Made by a program: the position numbers and the translations under genes. The notes beneath the pieces were generated by a model. That model saw only the letters and a program-made list of their open reading frames with translations. It was not told the origin of the DNA and searched no databases. Source: Locusta migratoria (Eukaryota > Arthropoda > Insecta > Orthoptera > Acrididae). From it: a stretch of DNA of 64,000 nt. Every line of letters starts with the position of its first letter. The stretch's first letter is position 1. Positions 34,861-45,244 of the stretch are shown here, one piece after another. The stretch lies in the NCBI GenBank assembly GCA_026315105.1, contig CM048744.1, forward strand, positions 313,665,270 through 313,729,269, in the 5' to 3' direction.

Positions 34861-35091
34861 TGTAATATTGTGCTCAGGTGTTGCTTTCTTTCGAAATTAC
34901 TACTGCCGCTAAACTTTAAAGTCGGGTTCCGCTTCCTTTTTTGAGTCTTCTAATTATAAAGTTACCTAATTGTGTCAGATCCAGCAAATTATTTTCTTGT
35001 ATCATAGTACCGTTAGTGAACTTTAATAGCGGCTACGAACAGTAACTACTACTCCAACACCTGATCGGAAGAAAGAAAACGCAATATTACA
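34861..35091. repeat. short foldback / MITE-like inverted repeat
   Basis: TGTAATATTG at 34861 and CAATATTACA at 35082-35091 are the ends of imperfect arms of about 70 bp (shared CAGGTGTTG, TTACTACTG, CTTTAAAG-like segments). No coding content; it abuts the target duplication of the large PLE structure. Confidence 0.6.
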
Positions 35092-35896
35092 ACTCCTTTT
35101 GTTTTTCATTATAGTCGACATGGTCGATTATAGAGAGTCCGCAACTGCACTACGTTATTTTAAATGTGTTTATTTCCGTCAACAGTTGCTATAAAATTGT
35201 TTCATTACATGTTTCGATCACTTGGATCATCTTCAGATCTAAAAAACAAAAGTAAAATAGCAATGTACAATTTGATTAATTTACTAAGGGTTAATTGACA
35301 ATAGTTAATTTATACATAAATGGATAGATTTTTCTTTACCTTATAGTTGCGTCCGCAACTCGTCTGGCTGAGTACTAATTGGTACTGAGTTTTACAGTTC
35401 AAAGTAGGCATTTTTAATTTGGTTGCAGGTGGTGGTGGGGAGGGAAAGAGTAGGTGGGGAGGGGGGGGGGGGAAGGGCAGGGATTGTAATGGATAGGTTC
35501 AGCCCTAATATTCCGTACATTTGTTTGTTATAAAAATAATTTCTAAAAGTGAGGTTCTTGAATATATCCAGACATAAAAATTATAAAACTGTATGTTATA
35601 TCAGTTTAAAAATGTGGTACGATAATTAAAAAATGCATACGATATTTAAAACATTGAATGTGTAAAACAGAGATGTATAAAATTACATATGTCATACTTT
35701 AAAGTTTTTTAAACGTCAGTTTGTTAAAATATCATTAAAATGTTAAAATATAAAAATATATAAAATTTTTATAGAAAAAACTTATATAAAACAGTATGGT
35801 ATGGGCGTTAGTTGCCTCTGTCGCTACTTGGGTGGCGTTGTGCGGCGCGCAGTTTTTCTTGTACGTTCGGAAGCCAGTCTGCACGCCGACCTGCTG

Positions 35897-37729
35897 CTAG
35901 GGCGGTGTCCGGGCCGACGCGCTGCCGCCGCCAGCCACCGGAAAGTGGGGCCGCCGCTCCAACGCGTGCTGCGTCGAGGACGAAGGTTGCAAGAGGCCTT
36001 CAAAGTTTTTAAAAAATGCGCTGTTATTAAAATCATTTTGTTGGTTGAGTGTATTTCCAGGTTCTTGGAGCCGGTGTGTGAAAATTTCGATTTCTTCTAG
36101 TGTCGTTAGGAGGCGTCCTTTTGGTTTCCTATGAAGCACTTGTAAATGGGTATTAATTGTTCCAACCGTGTGCTTTTCTGTCACTAAATGCTCTCCAAAT
36201 GCTGTTTTATTATTATGAAGAGAGCAATGCTCTTTAAAACGTGTTTCGAACGTTCTGCCTGTCTGACCTACGTAGATTTTTGTACAATCTCCACATTTGA
36301 GTTTATAGACGCCTGCTGCCGTGAATTTCGAGGATTTTTTGTTCACACGGTGTCTCAGTCTAAAACTAGTGACATCGTTGGTCTTAAATCCGATTCGTAC
36401 GTTGGTGTTTCGAAATTGCCTAGCAATGATGTCTGAAACCTTTCCTTTGTAGCTCATTGGCATGTAGATGATTTTCTTTTCTTCTACGTTACTTGTCAGC
36501 GTACTGTCATTATTTTTTCGTTGTTGTTTGTTAATTTTTTGCAGCAACTTATTTATTGTTGAAGCTGGGTAACCGTTGCTTACTGCAACTTGCTTTATGA
36601 TGGCAATTTCTTTCATCTTCTCATGTTCGCTTAATGGCAGTTTCAATAATCTGTTGGCCATTGAACGAAAATATGCCATCTTTACTCTTTTCGGATGCCA
36701 AGATTTTGAATTGATGATAAGGTCTGCACAAGTAGGTTTCCTATATACACCAAAACGATGTCTACCCGCTTCTCTTGTAACTGTAATGTCGAGGTAGTTG
36801 ATGGATCCATTATTTTCGTGCTCGACTGTGAACTTGATTTTTGGATGAATAGCACTCATTTTTTGCGCAATGTCATTAACACCATTTTGGTCTCCTTTAA
36901 CTAATAAAATGGCATCATCTACATAACGGTAATAATAGAGAATTTTGTTGGCTATTGTAGGGTTAGTGGTGAAAAATTCGTTCTCTAAATGATTAAGGAA
37001 GATCTCGGCCATAATGCCTGCTAGGGAGTTTCCCATGGCAAGTCCTTCAGGTTGGTGATATATCTTGCCGTTGAATGTGAAAAAGTTATAGGAGAGCGTT
37101 AGTTCTAGGAGTTCTATAAAGTCAACTATTTCTCCTGTAGCCATTTTTTGGTGTCTTATAAGATTGCGCTTGATTATATCTATTGTTTCACGGACAGGCA
37201 CGTTAGTATATAAATTCACTACATCTAGGGATGCAAATATGGAATCAGATGGGATGACTGTGTCTTTCACTTTCTCCGCAAATTCGTACGTATTTTTTAG
37301 ACTATGCAGTTCATGAAATGTGTATAACGTTCTTAACCTTTGTGCTAAAGTGGCATTTAATGGAGCGTTAGGACTTTGTCTTGTGTTACATATCAGCCTG
37401 ATGGATTTGTCTTTTTTATGCAGCTTTATCTGTGCACGGGCGTCTGGTGTTTGCGGATTCATGACTGTATATTGCTTTTTCTCTCTGTCTGAAAAGAGAA
37501 AGTCAGAATTTTGGATTTTTCGTTTTAATTGTGTATGAAACTTTTTTGTTGGATCTCTAGCTATTTCTTTAATACCGTTATCAGAGAAGAATTTTTCAGT
37601 TTTAGTTACATACTCGTCGTCGCTGACAAGAACTACAGTGCTGCCTTTATCTGCCCGTTTAATTAGTGCTTTGTGCCTCTTTAACTTTTTATTTAAATCG
37701 TCTATGATCTTGTTCTCATTATTCAGGTT
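35897..37729 (-). CDS. Penelope-like RT + GIY-YIG protein, left copy, 5'-truncated
   Basis: Open from the junction at 37729 to the stop at 35897; first internal Met at 37462. The frame carries, in order, the RT N-terminal block (RADKGSTVVLVSDDEYV), SLDVVNLYTNVPV, LAMGNSLAGIMAEIF, the catalytic YYRYVDDAILLV (YVDD), INYLDITVTR, and after a linker the nuclease block YKLKCGDCTKIYVGQTGRTF with downstream FKEHCS and GEHLVTEKHT, typical of GIY-YIG endonucleases. It would reverse-transcribe and nick target DNA in the nucleus. Differences from the right copy are few: Lys for Thr before RADKGS, Phe for Leu in KFFSD, and Lys for Glu in HRKPKGR. The start codon region is missing, so it is probably not independently functional. 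Confidence 0.9.
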   Translation of the reverse strand, partial: NLNNENKIIDDLNKKLKRHKALIKRADKGSTVVLVSDDEYVTKTEKFFSDNGIKEIARDPTKKFHTQLKRKIQNSDFLFSDREKKQYTVMNPQTPDARAQIKLHKKDKSIRLICNTRQSPNAPLNATLAQRLRTLYTFHELHSLKNTYEFAEKVKDTVIPSDSIFASLDVVNLYTNVPVRETIDIIKRNLIRHQKMATGEIVDFIELLELTLSYNFFTFNGKIYHQPEGLAMGNSLAGIMAEIFLNHLENEFFTTNPTIANKILYYYRYVDDAILLVKGDQNGVNDIAQKMSAIHPKIKFTVEHENNGSINYLDITVTREAGRHRFGVYRKPTCADLIINSKSWHPKRVKMAYFRSMANRLLKLPLSEHEKMKEIAIIKQVAVSNGYPASTINKLLQKINKQQRKNNDSTLTSNVEEKKIIYMPMSYKGKVSDIIARQFRNTNVRIGFKTNDVTSFRLRHRVNKKSSKFTAAGVYKLKCGDCTKIYVGQTGRTFETRFKEHCSLHNNKTAFGEHLVTEKHTVGTINTHLQVLHRKPKGRLLTTLEEIEIFTHRLQEPGNTLNQQNDFNNSAFFKNFEGLLQPSSSTQHALERRPHFPVAGGGSASARTPP

Positions 37730-37810
37730 GCCAAGCTCCCCACATATAAACAGAATACCATAGCAGTCAAGCTCACCAACGCGTTAAAAGCACAAATTAA
37801 GCCGGAAAAT
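37730..37810. other. unpaired centre of the PLE inverted pair
   Basis: 81 bp that are PLE coding sequence of the right copy only. The two copies therefore broke at different 5' points and were joined directly, with no foreign filler. Confidence 0.85.
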
Positions 37811-39643
37811 AACCTGAATAATGAGAACAAGATCATAGACGATTTAAATAAAAAGTTAAAGAGGCACAAAGCACTAATTACACGGGCAGATAAAGGCAGC
37901 ACTGTAGTTCTTGTCAGCGACGACGAGTATGTAACTAAAACTGAAAAATTCTTATCTGATAACGGTATTAAAGAAATAGCTAGAGATCCAACAAAAAAGT
38001 TTCATACACAATTAAAACGAAAAATCCAAAATTCTGACTTTCTCTTTTCAGACAGAGAGAAAGAGCAATATACAGTCATGAATCCGCAAACACCAGACGC
38101 CCGCGCACAGATAAAGCTGCATAAAAAAGACAAATCCATCAGGCTGATATGTAACACAAGACAAAGTCCTAACGCTCCATTAAATGCCACTTTAGCACAA
38201 AGGTTAAGAACGTTATACACATTTCATGAACTGCATAGTCTAAAAAATACGTACGAATTTGCGGAGAAAGTGAAAGACACAGTCATCCCATCTGATTCCA
38301 TATTTGCATCCCTAGATGTAGTGAATTTATATACTAACGTGCCTGTCCGTGAAACAATAGATATAATCAAGCGCAATCTTATAAGACACCAAAAAATGGC
38401 TACAGGAGAAATAGTTGACTTTATAGAACTCCTAGAACTAACGCTCTCCTATAACTTTTTCACATTCAACGGCAAGATATATCACCAACCTGAAGGACTT
38501 GCCATGGGAAACTCCCTAGCAGGCATTATGGCCGAGATCTTCCTTAATCATTTAGAGAACGAATTTTTCACCACTAACCCTACAATAGCCAACAAAATTC
38601 TCTATTATTACCGTTATGTAGATGATGCCATTTTATTAGTTAAAGGAGACCAAAATGGTGTTAATGACATTGCGCAAAAAATGAGTGCTATTCATCCAAA
38701 AATCAAGTTCACAGTCGAGCACGAAAATAATGGATCCATCAACTACCTCGACATTACAGTTACAAGAGAAGCGGGTAGACATCGTTTTGGTGTATATAGG
38801 AAACCTACTTGTGCAGACCTTATCATCAATTCAAAATCTTGGCATCCGAAAAGAGTAAAGATGGCATATTTTCGTTCAATGGCCAACAGATTATTGAAAC
38901 TGCCATTAAGCGAACATGAGAAGATGAAAGAAATTGCCATCATAAAGCAAGTTGCAGTAAGCAACGGTTACCCAGCTTCAACAATAAATAAGTTGCTGCA
39001 AAAAATTAACAAACAACAACGAAAAAATAATGACAGTACGCTGACAAGTAACGTAGAAGAAAAGAAAATCATCTACATGCCAATGAGCTACAAAGGAAAG
39101 GTTTCAGACATCATTGCTAGGCAATTTCGAAACACCAACGTACGAATCGGATTTAAGACCAACGATGTCACTAGTTTTAGACTGAGACACCGTGTGAACA
39201 AAAAATCCTCGAAATTCACGGCAGCAGGCGTCTATAAACTCAAATGTGGAGATTGTACAAAAATCTACGTAGGTCAGACAGGCAGAACGTTCGAAACACG
39301 TTTTAAAGAGCATTGCTCTCTTCATAATAATAAAACAGCATTTGGAGAGCATTTAGTGACAGAAAAGCACACGGTTGGAACAATTAATACCCATTTACAA
39401 GTGCTTCATAGGGAACCAAAAGGACGCCTCCTAACGACACTAGAAGAAATCGAAATTTTCACACACCGGCTCCAAGAACCTGGAAATACACTCAACCAAC
39501 AAAATGATTTTAATAACAGCGCATTTTTTAAAAACTTTGAAGGCCTCTTGCAACCTTCGTCCTCGACGCAGCACGCGTTGGAGCGGCGGCCCCACTTTCC
39601 GGTGGCTGGCGGCGGCAGCGCGTCGGCCCGGACACCGCCCTAG
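37730..39643 (+). CDS. Penelope-like RT + GIY-YIG protein, right copy, 5'-truncated
   Basis: Open for about 638 codons from the junction to the stop at 39643 without any frameshift. It extends 81 bp further 5' than the left copy (37730-37810), adding LPTYKQNTIAVKLTNALK upstream of the shared part, but still has no start codon. RT motifs: ITRADKGSTVVLVSDDEYV (about 37875-37931), SLDVVNLYTNV, EGLAMGNSLAG, YYRYVDDAILL (about 38607-38640). GIY-YIG: YKLKCGDCTKIYVGQTGR (about 39232-39285). The C terminus (SSTQHALERRPHFP...) is Arg/Ala/Gly-rich. Near identity of both copies implies a recent insertion. Usual family length is about 800 residues, so some N-terminal sequence is lost. Confidence 0.92.
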   Translation, partial: AKLPTYKQNTIAVKLTNALKAQIKPENNLNNENKIIDDLNKKLKRHKALITRADKGSTVVLVSDDEYVTKTEKFLSDNGIKEIARDPTKKFHTQLKRKIQNSDFLFSDREKEQYTVMNPQTPDARAQIKLHKKDKSIRLICNTRQSPNAPLNATLAQRLRTLYTFHELHSLKNTYEFAEKVKDTVIPSDSIFASLDVVNLYTNVPVRETIDIIKRNLIRHQKMATGEIVDFIELLELTLSYNFFTFNGKIYHQPEGLAMGNSLAGIMAEIFLNHLENEFFTTNPTIANKILYYYRYVDDAILLVKGDQNGVNDIAQKMSAIHPKIKFTVEHENNGSINYLDITVTREAGRHRFGVYRKPTCADLIINSKSWHPKRVKMAYFRSMANRLLKLPLSEHEKMKEIAIIKQVAVSNGYPASTINKLLQKINKQQRKNNDSTLTSNVEEKKIIYMPMSYKGKVSDIIARQFRNTNVRIGFKTNDVTSFRLRHRVNKKSSKFTAAGVYKLKCGDCTKIYVGQTGRTFETRFKEHCSLHNNKTAFGEHLVTEKHTVGTINTHLQVLHREPKGRLLTTLEEIEIFTHRLQEPGNTLNQQNDFNNSAFFKNFEGLLQPSSSTQHALERRPHFPVAGGGSASARTPP

Positions 39644-40130
39644 CAGCAGGTCGGCGTGCAGACTGGCTTCCGAACGTACAAGAAAAACTGCGCGCCGCAC
39701 AACGCCACCCAAGTAGCGACAGAGGCAACTAACGCCCATACCATACTGTTTTATATAAGTTTTTTCTATAAAAATTTTATATATTTTTATATTTTAACAT
39801 TTTAATGATATTTTAACAAACTGACGTTTAATTCAAGAACCTCACTTTTAGAAATTATTTTTATAACAAACAAATGTACGGAATATTAGGGCTGAACCTA
39901 TCCATTACAATCCCTGCCCTTCCCCCCCCTCCCCACCTACTCTTTCCCTCCCCACCACCACCTGCAACCAAATTAAAAATGCCTACAATTAGTACTCAGC
40001 CAGACGAGTTGCGGACGCAACTATAAGGTAAAGAAAAATCTATCCATTTATGTATAAATTAACTATTGTGAATTAACCCTTAGTAAATTTATCAAATTGT
40101 ACATTGCTATTTTACTTTTGTTTTTTAGAT

Positions 40131-40161
40131 CTGAAGATGATCCAAGTGATCGAAACATGTA
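40131..40161 (+). other. conserved hairpin motif near a PLE 3' end
   Basis: CTGAAGATGATCC, AAGT, GATCGAAACATG: a short stem (GATC/GATC) between CTGAAGATG and GAAAC. The mirror copy lies near 35210-35245; relatives occur near other foldback ends in this window. Confidence 0.5.
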
Positions 40162-40289
40162 ATGAAACAATTTTATAGCAACTGTTGACGGAAAAACACA
40201 TTTAAAATCCTTTTGTTTTATATGTCCTGTGATATTGTAAATAAAGTGTTTGGTTGTATTGACAAATCGTTACGCTACTACTGTCATTC

Positions 40290-40905
40290 GCTACAGGTGG
40301 AAATGGCCGTCGTCGACTGGCATTTGCACTGTTCCTTGCCACTGGCTGTAATAGGCTAACAGGGAGAGTTGTGTAGTGGCAGTTGTGTAGTGCCGCTGTT
40401 GACTAGTCGGCTGGTGCGGGCCGCGGTGAGGTGGCGCTCCGTGTAGTATGGTGTAGTGTAGTGTAGCGTAGTGTAGCTACGGCCGCAGTTGTCTACCGCT
40501 CACCTGGTTTGCTCTGCGCGCTGTCGTCTCGTAGCGTTGCCACCGCTGACAGTCAGGACGCCGGAAGTCTGTACCCGACTTCTCTATCCATGTTGGCGAG
40601 TCGCTTAGCTATTTCGATATCTTTCCTTGTCTTCCTGTTCACAGTTCCCTAGCACTCGGCCTTCACGGAAAAATCGTTGTTCTCCGCACTCATTTTGATG
40701 TTCTGCCACCGCTGGCTTGTGCTGTCCAAGCCGGATATATCTATTCTAGAGCTCATTGGTCGGCCGGTCTGACCTACATATACCAAACCACACTCACAAC
40801 CGATTCGCACGCATTATTTAATGTTTATACTGCATCTTTAGTGGAGCCAAGGACAGCCTTAACCCTTTGAAGCATAATGTCTTCATTTATGTTCACCTTA
40901 GCTTT
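40290..40905 (-). pseudogene. PLE fragment of another family, GIY-YIG end
   Basis: Minus-strand peptide RIGCECGLVYVGQTGRPMSS (about 40750-40810) is the GIY-YIG start, preceded by a degraded linker (CLGSTKDAV-like, about 40835-40860) and followed by EIAKRLANMDREVGYRLPAS (about 40560-40620), which matches the end of this nuclease class. Stops interrupt it, and the RT is missing. Its 3' part contains the short repeat TGTAGTGTAG (40445-40480). Confidence 0.65.
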
Positions 40906-41834
40906 TAAACAGAGGTGATATCGGGTGTTCCTCAGGGTAGTGTTATTGGTCCTTTGCTGTTCCTTATTTACATAAACGATTTAGGGGAAAATCTAAGTAG
41001 CTCTCTTAGGTTGGTTGCAGATGACGCCGTCATTTACCGTCTAGTAAAATCTTCTGAAGATCAAAACCAACTGCAGAACGATTTGTATAAGATATCTGTA
41101 TGGTGTAAGAATTGGCAATTGACTCTAAATAATGAGAAGTGTGAAGTCGTCCACATGAGTACGAAAAGAAATCCGTTAAACTTTGTTTACATGATAAATC
41201 AATCAAATGTAAAGGCCGTAAACTCCACAAAATACCTAGAAATTACAATTACTTCTGATTTAAATTGGAAAGAACACGTACATAGTGTCGTGGGAAAGGC
41301 GAACCAGACTGAGTTTTATTGGCAGAACCCTTAAAAGATGCAACAGAACTACTAAAGAAACTGCGTACACTACGCTTGTCCGTCCTTTTATGGAATATTG
41401 CTGCCCAGTGTGCGATCCTTATCAGGTGGGTTTGACGGAGGACATCGAAAGAGTCCAAAGAAGGGAGCTCTTTTCGTATTGTTACGATACAGGGGAGACA
41501 GCGTTACGGAAATGATACAGGATCTGGGATGGGAATCATTACAACAACGGCGCTTATCGCTGCGGCGTGGGCTGCTTACGAAACTACAATCGCCAACATT
41601 CTCCTCCGAATGCGAAAATATATTGTTGACTCCCACTTACATAGGTAGAAATGGTCATCAGAATAAAATACGAGAAATCAGAGCCCGAACGGAGAGATTC
41701 AGGTGTTCATTCTTCTCGCGCGCTATTCGAGAATGGAATGGGAGATAAAATAGTATAACGGTGATTCGATGAACCCTCTGCCAGGCACTTAAATGTGATT
41801 TGCAGAGTATCCCATGTAGGTGTAGATGTAGATA
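40905..41834 (+). pseudogene. CR1-like LINE, 3' half
   Basis: GVPQGSVIGPLLFLIYINDL (about 40922-40982), RLVADDAVIYRLVKS (catalytic FADD changed to VADD), QLTLNNEKCEVVHMSTKRNP, then after a frameshift near 41305 KETAYTTLVRPFMEYCCPVC and, in a third frame, RYRGDSVTEMIQDLGWESL and FFSRAIREWNGR. The 3' end is GTAGGTGTAGATGTAGAT at 41816-41834. Same family as 18925-19935. Confidence 0.85.
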
Positions 41835-42012
41835 TTGTTTTCCAGCCGACAGATTTCAACTGGAGCCACTTTCTGTCCGTCCTGCTTAATGGCGAGAATT
41901 TTATGTATCTATGTTCACAGTCTGTTTTGTTGTCATAAGAAAGTTCCTAATACTTGTGTTTACAGCACTTATAGTGGCTACTGTTCAGTTTACTCCAGTA
42001 AATATTTCTTGA

Positions 42013-42013
<1 letters not shown>

Positions 42014-42071
<58 letters not shown>

Positions 42072-42078
42072 TTTTTTT
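42014..42078. repeat. (TA)n followed by poly(T)
   Basis: About 19 TA units run into about 26 T, then into a SINE remnant. Confidence 0.95.
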
Positions 42079-42126
42079 GAAAAAAATGTTTGTATAGCTT
42101 ATGACCCTCGGCCACCGCGGCCGGCT
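42079..42126 (-). mobile_element. SINE type A remnant, internal deletion
   Basis: Tail AAATGTTTGTATAGCTTATG is joined directly to head GGCCACCGCGGCCGGC; the middle is missing. Confidence 0.75.
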
Positions 42127-42444
42127 ATAGGTATGTTCCTAGGTATTTATTTCTGAAAACGTTGTAAATATACACTGAAGTGTATAACTACAATACACAA
42201 CAATATGTATATAGTTACAATAATATCCGCATTTCCACGGTGGCTTCATTTGGGGCCACTGTGCTTCATTAAGCGTTTTCAGACCTAACCTATAGCGTTT
42301 TCTCTCCAGAACGCATTGTCTAGGAAATTGCAATGGCTTGCAATAATTGAAGCATGATAAAGAACTCAGAGGGGATTCTGCTTGGTCAGTAAGCGATGAT
42401 GGAATATCCTGTATAAAATGGAAAGACAAACGCATAGTTTTTAT
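42127..42444. other. no gene recognised
   Basis: Short stretch without recognisable coding or repeat content; it may be decayed piggyBac sequence. Confidence 0.3.
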
Positions 42445-43204
42445 CAACCATCTATTCTCCAGATGATGTTTCTGTTGTAAAAAGAAAGGAGGCTAATGGC
42501 AGTATAAAGCAAATTGCTTGTCTCGCCATAGCTGAGGCATATCATGCCAATATGGGATGTGTTGACAAAGCTGACATGTTACGATCTTTCTATGCAGTTG
42601 ATAGAAAAGCAAAAAGGTCCTGGCTATAATTGTTTTGGTACTTTGTAGGTGTATCTGTTGTAAATTCAGCCGCGGCGGAGTGGTCGAGTAGTTTGAGGCA
42701 ATATGCTCCGATGCATGAGGCCGTTCCCTGTCGGGGGTTCGAATCCTCCCTCGGGCATGGATGATCGTGCTGTCTATAGAAGTTAATTTATAAGTAATTT
42801 GTAAGTTTAGGGACTGATGACCCCACAGTTAAATCCCATAAGCTTAACAAACATTTGAACATTTTGTAAATTCATTTATTTTGTACACATTGTGCAACAC
42901 CGATAAAAGTTTAAGACTCAAAGAATTTAGATGGAATGTTGAAACTGGTTTACTAGCTACTAGAAATATGACAGGTTTACCAGGTCGATCCTGTCGTACA
43001 CCACCTCCTAAGAGTTTCAAACCACAGGTGCCCATAGGGAAAAGAAAGTGTGAAGCAAAACACATGCCGCAGCATGGGCCTCCAAAATGTGTGTACTGTG
43101 GTACGAAAAAGACACCTCATAGATCCAGGCGCCATTGTAAAACATGTGGTATAGGCTTATGTTTGTCATCGGACAGGAATTCTTTCATTCTTTTCCGTAA
43201 GTAG
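42445..43204 (+). pseudogene. piggyBac-like transposase C-terminal part, split by a SINE
   Basis: IAEAYHANMGCVDKADMLRS (about 42530-42585) and YAVDRKAKRSW (about 42590-42625) correspond to the conserved YNxxMGGVDxxDQ...Y and RKSKKWW blocks of piggyBac transposases. A stop follows (WL*LFWY). The frame resumes after the SINE at 42669-42863 and ends in a Cys-rich domain: CVYCGTKKTPHRSRRHCKTC GIGLC (about 43093-43160), the C-terminal zinc-binding region, with stop at 43202-43204. Removing the SINE and one copy of its duplication restores the same frame across the site. The catalytic N-terminal domain is absent. Confidence 0.78.
42669..42863 (+). mobile_element. tRNA-headed SINE inside piggyBac gene
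   Basis: Head GCCGCGGCGGAGTGGTCGAG, B box GGGTTCGAATCCTCC, tail AACATTTGAACATT. Flanking duplication TTGTAAATTCA (42658-42668 and 42864-42874). Confidence 0.92.
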
Positions 43205-44382
43205 CTATTTTAAGGCTATTCATGGTACGTTGTGTATTTGTATATTTAATGTGAGCATTGTCATTATTTGCCATAGTGTGGGGATTAGTGAAGTTCGGTG
43301 GCAGGATGAACAGGATTTCTGGTCAGGTGAGTACAGGATTATACATACAAAATCAGTTGGGGCAATCACAGGAGTAGGACTGATAACGAATAAGAAAATA
43401 GGAATGCGGGTAAACTACTATGAGCAGCACAGTGATCGCATTATCATTGTAAAGATAGATACGAAGCCAACACCGACAACAGTAGTACAGGTTTATATGC
43501 CAACTAGCTCTACCGATGATGAGGAGATCGAAAAAAATATTTGAGGAGCTAAAGGAAATTATTCACACAGTTAAGAGAGAGGAAAACTTAATTGTGATGG
43601 GAGACTGGAATTCGGTAGTAGGAAAAGGAAGAGAAAGAAAAATAATAGGTGAATATAGACTGGGCAGGAGGAATGAAAGAGGAAGTCGCCTGGTAGAATT
43701 TTGCACGGAACATGATTTAATCGTAACAAACACGTGGTTTAAGAATCACAAAAGAAAGTTGTATACCTGGAAGAGACCAGGAGACACCGGAAGGTATCAG
43801 ATAGATCTTATAATGGTAAGACATAGATTCCGGAACCAGGTTATAAATTGCAAGACATACCCAGGGGAAGATATAGACTCCGACAATAACTTGTTAGTCA
43901 TGAAAAGTAGTCTGAAACTGAAAATCTGCTGAAAGGTAGGAAAATAAGGAGATGGAACTTTGATAAATTGAAGGAAAGTGACGTTCTGGAGAATTTCAGA
44001 GAGAGATTTAGGCAACAATTGACAGAAACAGGGGGAAATAAAACAGTAGAAGAGGAATGGGTAGCATTGAGAGATAAAATAGTGAAGGCAGCAGAGGACA
44101 AAATAGGTAGAAAGGCAAGACCTACAAAAAATCCTTGGATATCACAGGAAATACTAAATTTAAAAAGGAAGTGCAAAATGGCTAAGCAGGAGTGGCTAGA
44201 AGCCAAATGCAAATCTGTAGAAGAATGTATAAGAAGGGGAAAAGTAGATACCGCCTACGGGAAAATAAAAGAGACATTTAGGGACAAGAAAAACAACTCT
44301 ACGAATATCAAGAACTCAGATGGGAAACCAGTTCTCAGCAAACAAGGGAAAGCTGAAAGGTGGAAAGAGTACATATAACAGC

Positions 44383-44412
44383 GCCTCAGTCCCTTCGGCC
44401 ACCGCGGCCGGC
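44383..44412 (-). mobile_element. SINE type A head remnant
   Basis: GCGCCTCAGTCCCTTCGGCC then ACCGCGGCCGGC; head only, at the junction where the LINE's RT core is missing. Confidence 0.7.
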
Positions 44413-44648
44413 TTAGTAATGGAGTCCTTCCATGAATATTCAGTTGTGGCCACATGATTTGAAACAGTAATACTCAAGTGACTCTTGAATTTTAGTGTTG
44501 TTTTTGACGAGGAAGTCTTCTCTGAAGACATTTGTGTGGAGTTTTGCCTTGTACGGTACTGAAACATGGACGATAAACAGTGCGGACAGGAAGAGAATAG
44601 AGGTTTTTGAAATGTGGTGCTACAGAAGACTGCTGAAGATTAAGTGGG

Positions 44649-44847
44649 GCCGGCCGCGGTGGCCGAGGGGACTGAGGCGCTTCAGTCACGGTCTGCACGG
44701 CCACTACGGTCGGGGGTTCGAATCCCACCTCGGGCATGGATATTTGTGCCGTCCTAGTTCGTAAGTAGTTCATAAGTAGTTTGTAAGTTTAGGGACTGAT
44801 GACCCCGTAGTTAAGTCCCATAGACTCTACAAACATTTGAACATTTT
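44649..44847 (+). mobile_element. tRNA-headed SINE type A inside RTE-like LINE
   Basis: Complete, with duplication GATTAAGTGGG (44638-44648 and 44848-44858). Confidence 0.94.
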
Positions 44848-45152
44848 GATTAAGTGGGTAGATCGCATGAGTAATGAAGAGGTACTGAACAGAATTGGTG
44901 AGAAAAGGAATTTTTGACATACCCTGGCTAAAAGAAGGGATCGCTTGGTAGGACACATTCTTAGACATCGGGGAATCGTAAATTTAACATTGGAGGGAAG
45001 TGTGGGGGGTAAAAATCGCAGAGAGAGACCAAGAGACGAATATAGTAAGCAGATTCAAGTGGATGTGGGTTGCCGTTCTTATGAGGAGATGAAAAGACTT
45101 GCTCAGGATAGAGTAGGATGGAGAGCTGCATCAAACCAGTCTCCGGACTGAA

Positions 45153-45244
45153 TACTATAACAACAACAGTGGCTTCAATTGAAGCCACCTCTTAATTTGT
45201 AAGAAAATGTACATAAATTTAATAAATTGTTATTTTCATTTAAC
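45153..45244. other. short unassigned spacer
   Basis: AT-rich; may be the LINE's 3' UTR. Confidence 0.3.

Larger units (their letters stand above)
35106..40207. mobile_element. head-to-head pair of Penelope-like elements in one insertion
   Basis: Two almost identical PLE copies are inverted: left on minus, right on plus, 3' ends outward. Mirrored positions sum to 75540 throughout the coding parts; outside there are a 146-bp block present only on the left (35563-35708) and some 20-bp indels. The structure is flanked by TCCTTTTGTTTT (35094-35105 and 40208-40219), so it behaves as a single insertion. About 50 bp (35106-35157) at the left end are unpaired. Confidence 0.85.
43205..45152 (+). pseudogene. 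RTE-like LINE, endonuclease and C-terminal remnants
   Basis: The apurinic-type endonuclease is well preserved in two frames: GISEVRWQDEQDFWSGEY (about 43278-43330), QHSDRIIIVKI, VVQVYMPTSSTDDEEI, LIVMGDWNSVVGKG (about 43590-43632), RLVEFCTEHDLIVTNTWF, YTWKRPGDTG and DSDNNLLVMK, where the usual SDH is SDN. A linker continues to 44378. The RT core is lost at a SINE remnant (44383-44412). The element resumes with FALYGTETWTINSADRKRIE VFEMWCYRRLL (about 44540-44635), is split by a SINE, and ends VGHILRHRG ... RAASNQSPD (stop 45149-45151). Confidence 0.82.

Noticed and set aside
35897..39643. Two host genes of 521 residues in inverted orientation
   Set aside because: YVDD reverse transcriptase plus GIY-YIG motifs and flanking target duplication identify a Penelope-like retroelement.
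35225..40165. Hammerhead ribozyme at the PLE 3' ends (CTGA...GAAAC boxes)
   Set aside because: The core here is CTGAAGATG, not the CTGATGA required for a hammerhead, and I cannot place stems I and III; I report only a hairpin.
43230..43932. Host endonuclease gene of the craniofacial-development-protein-like type
   Set aside because: Such annotations usually are LINE endonucleases; the linker and C-terminal blocks downstream identify an RTE-like element.
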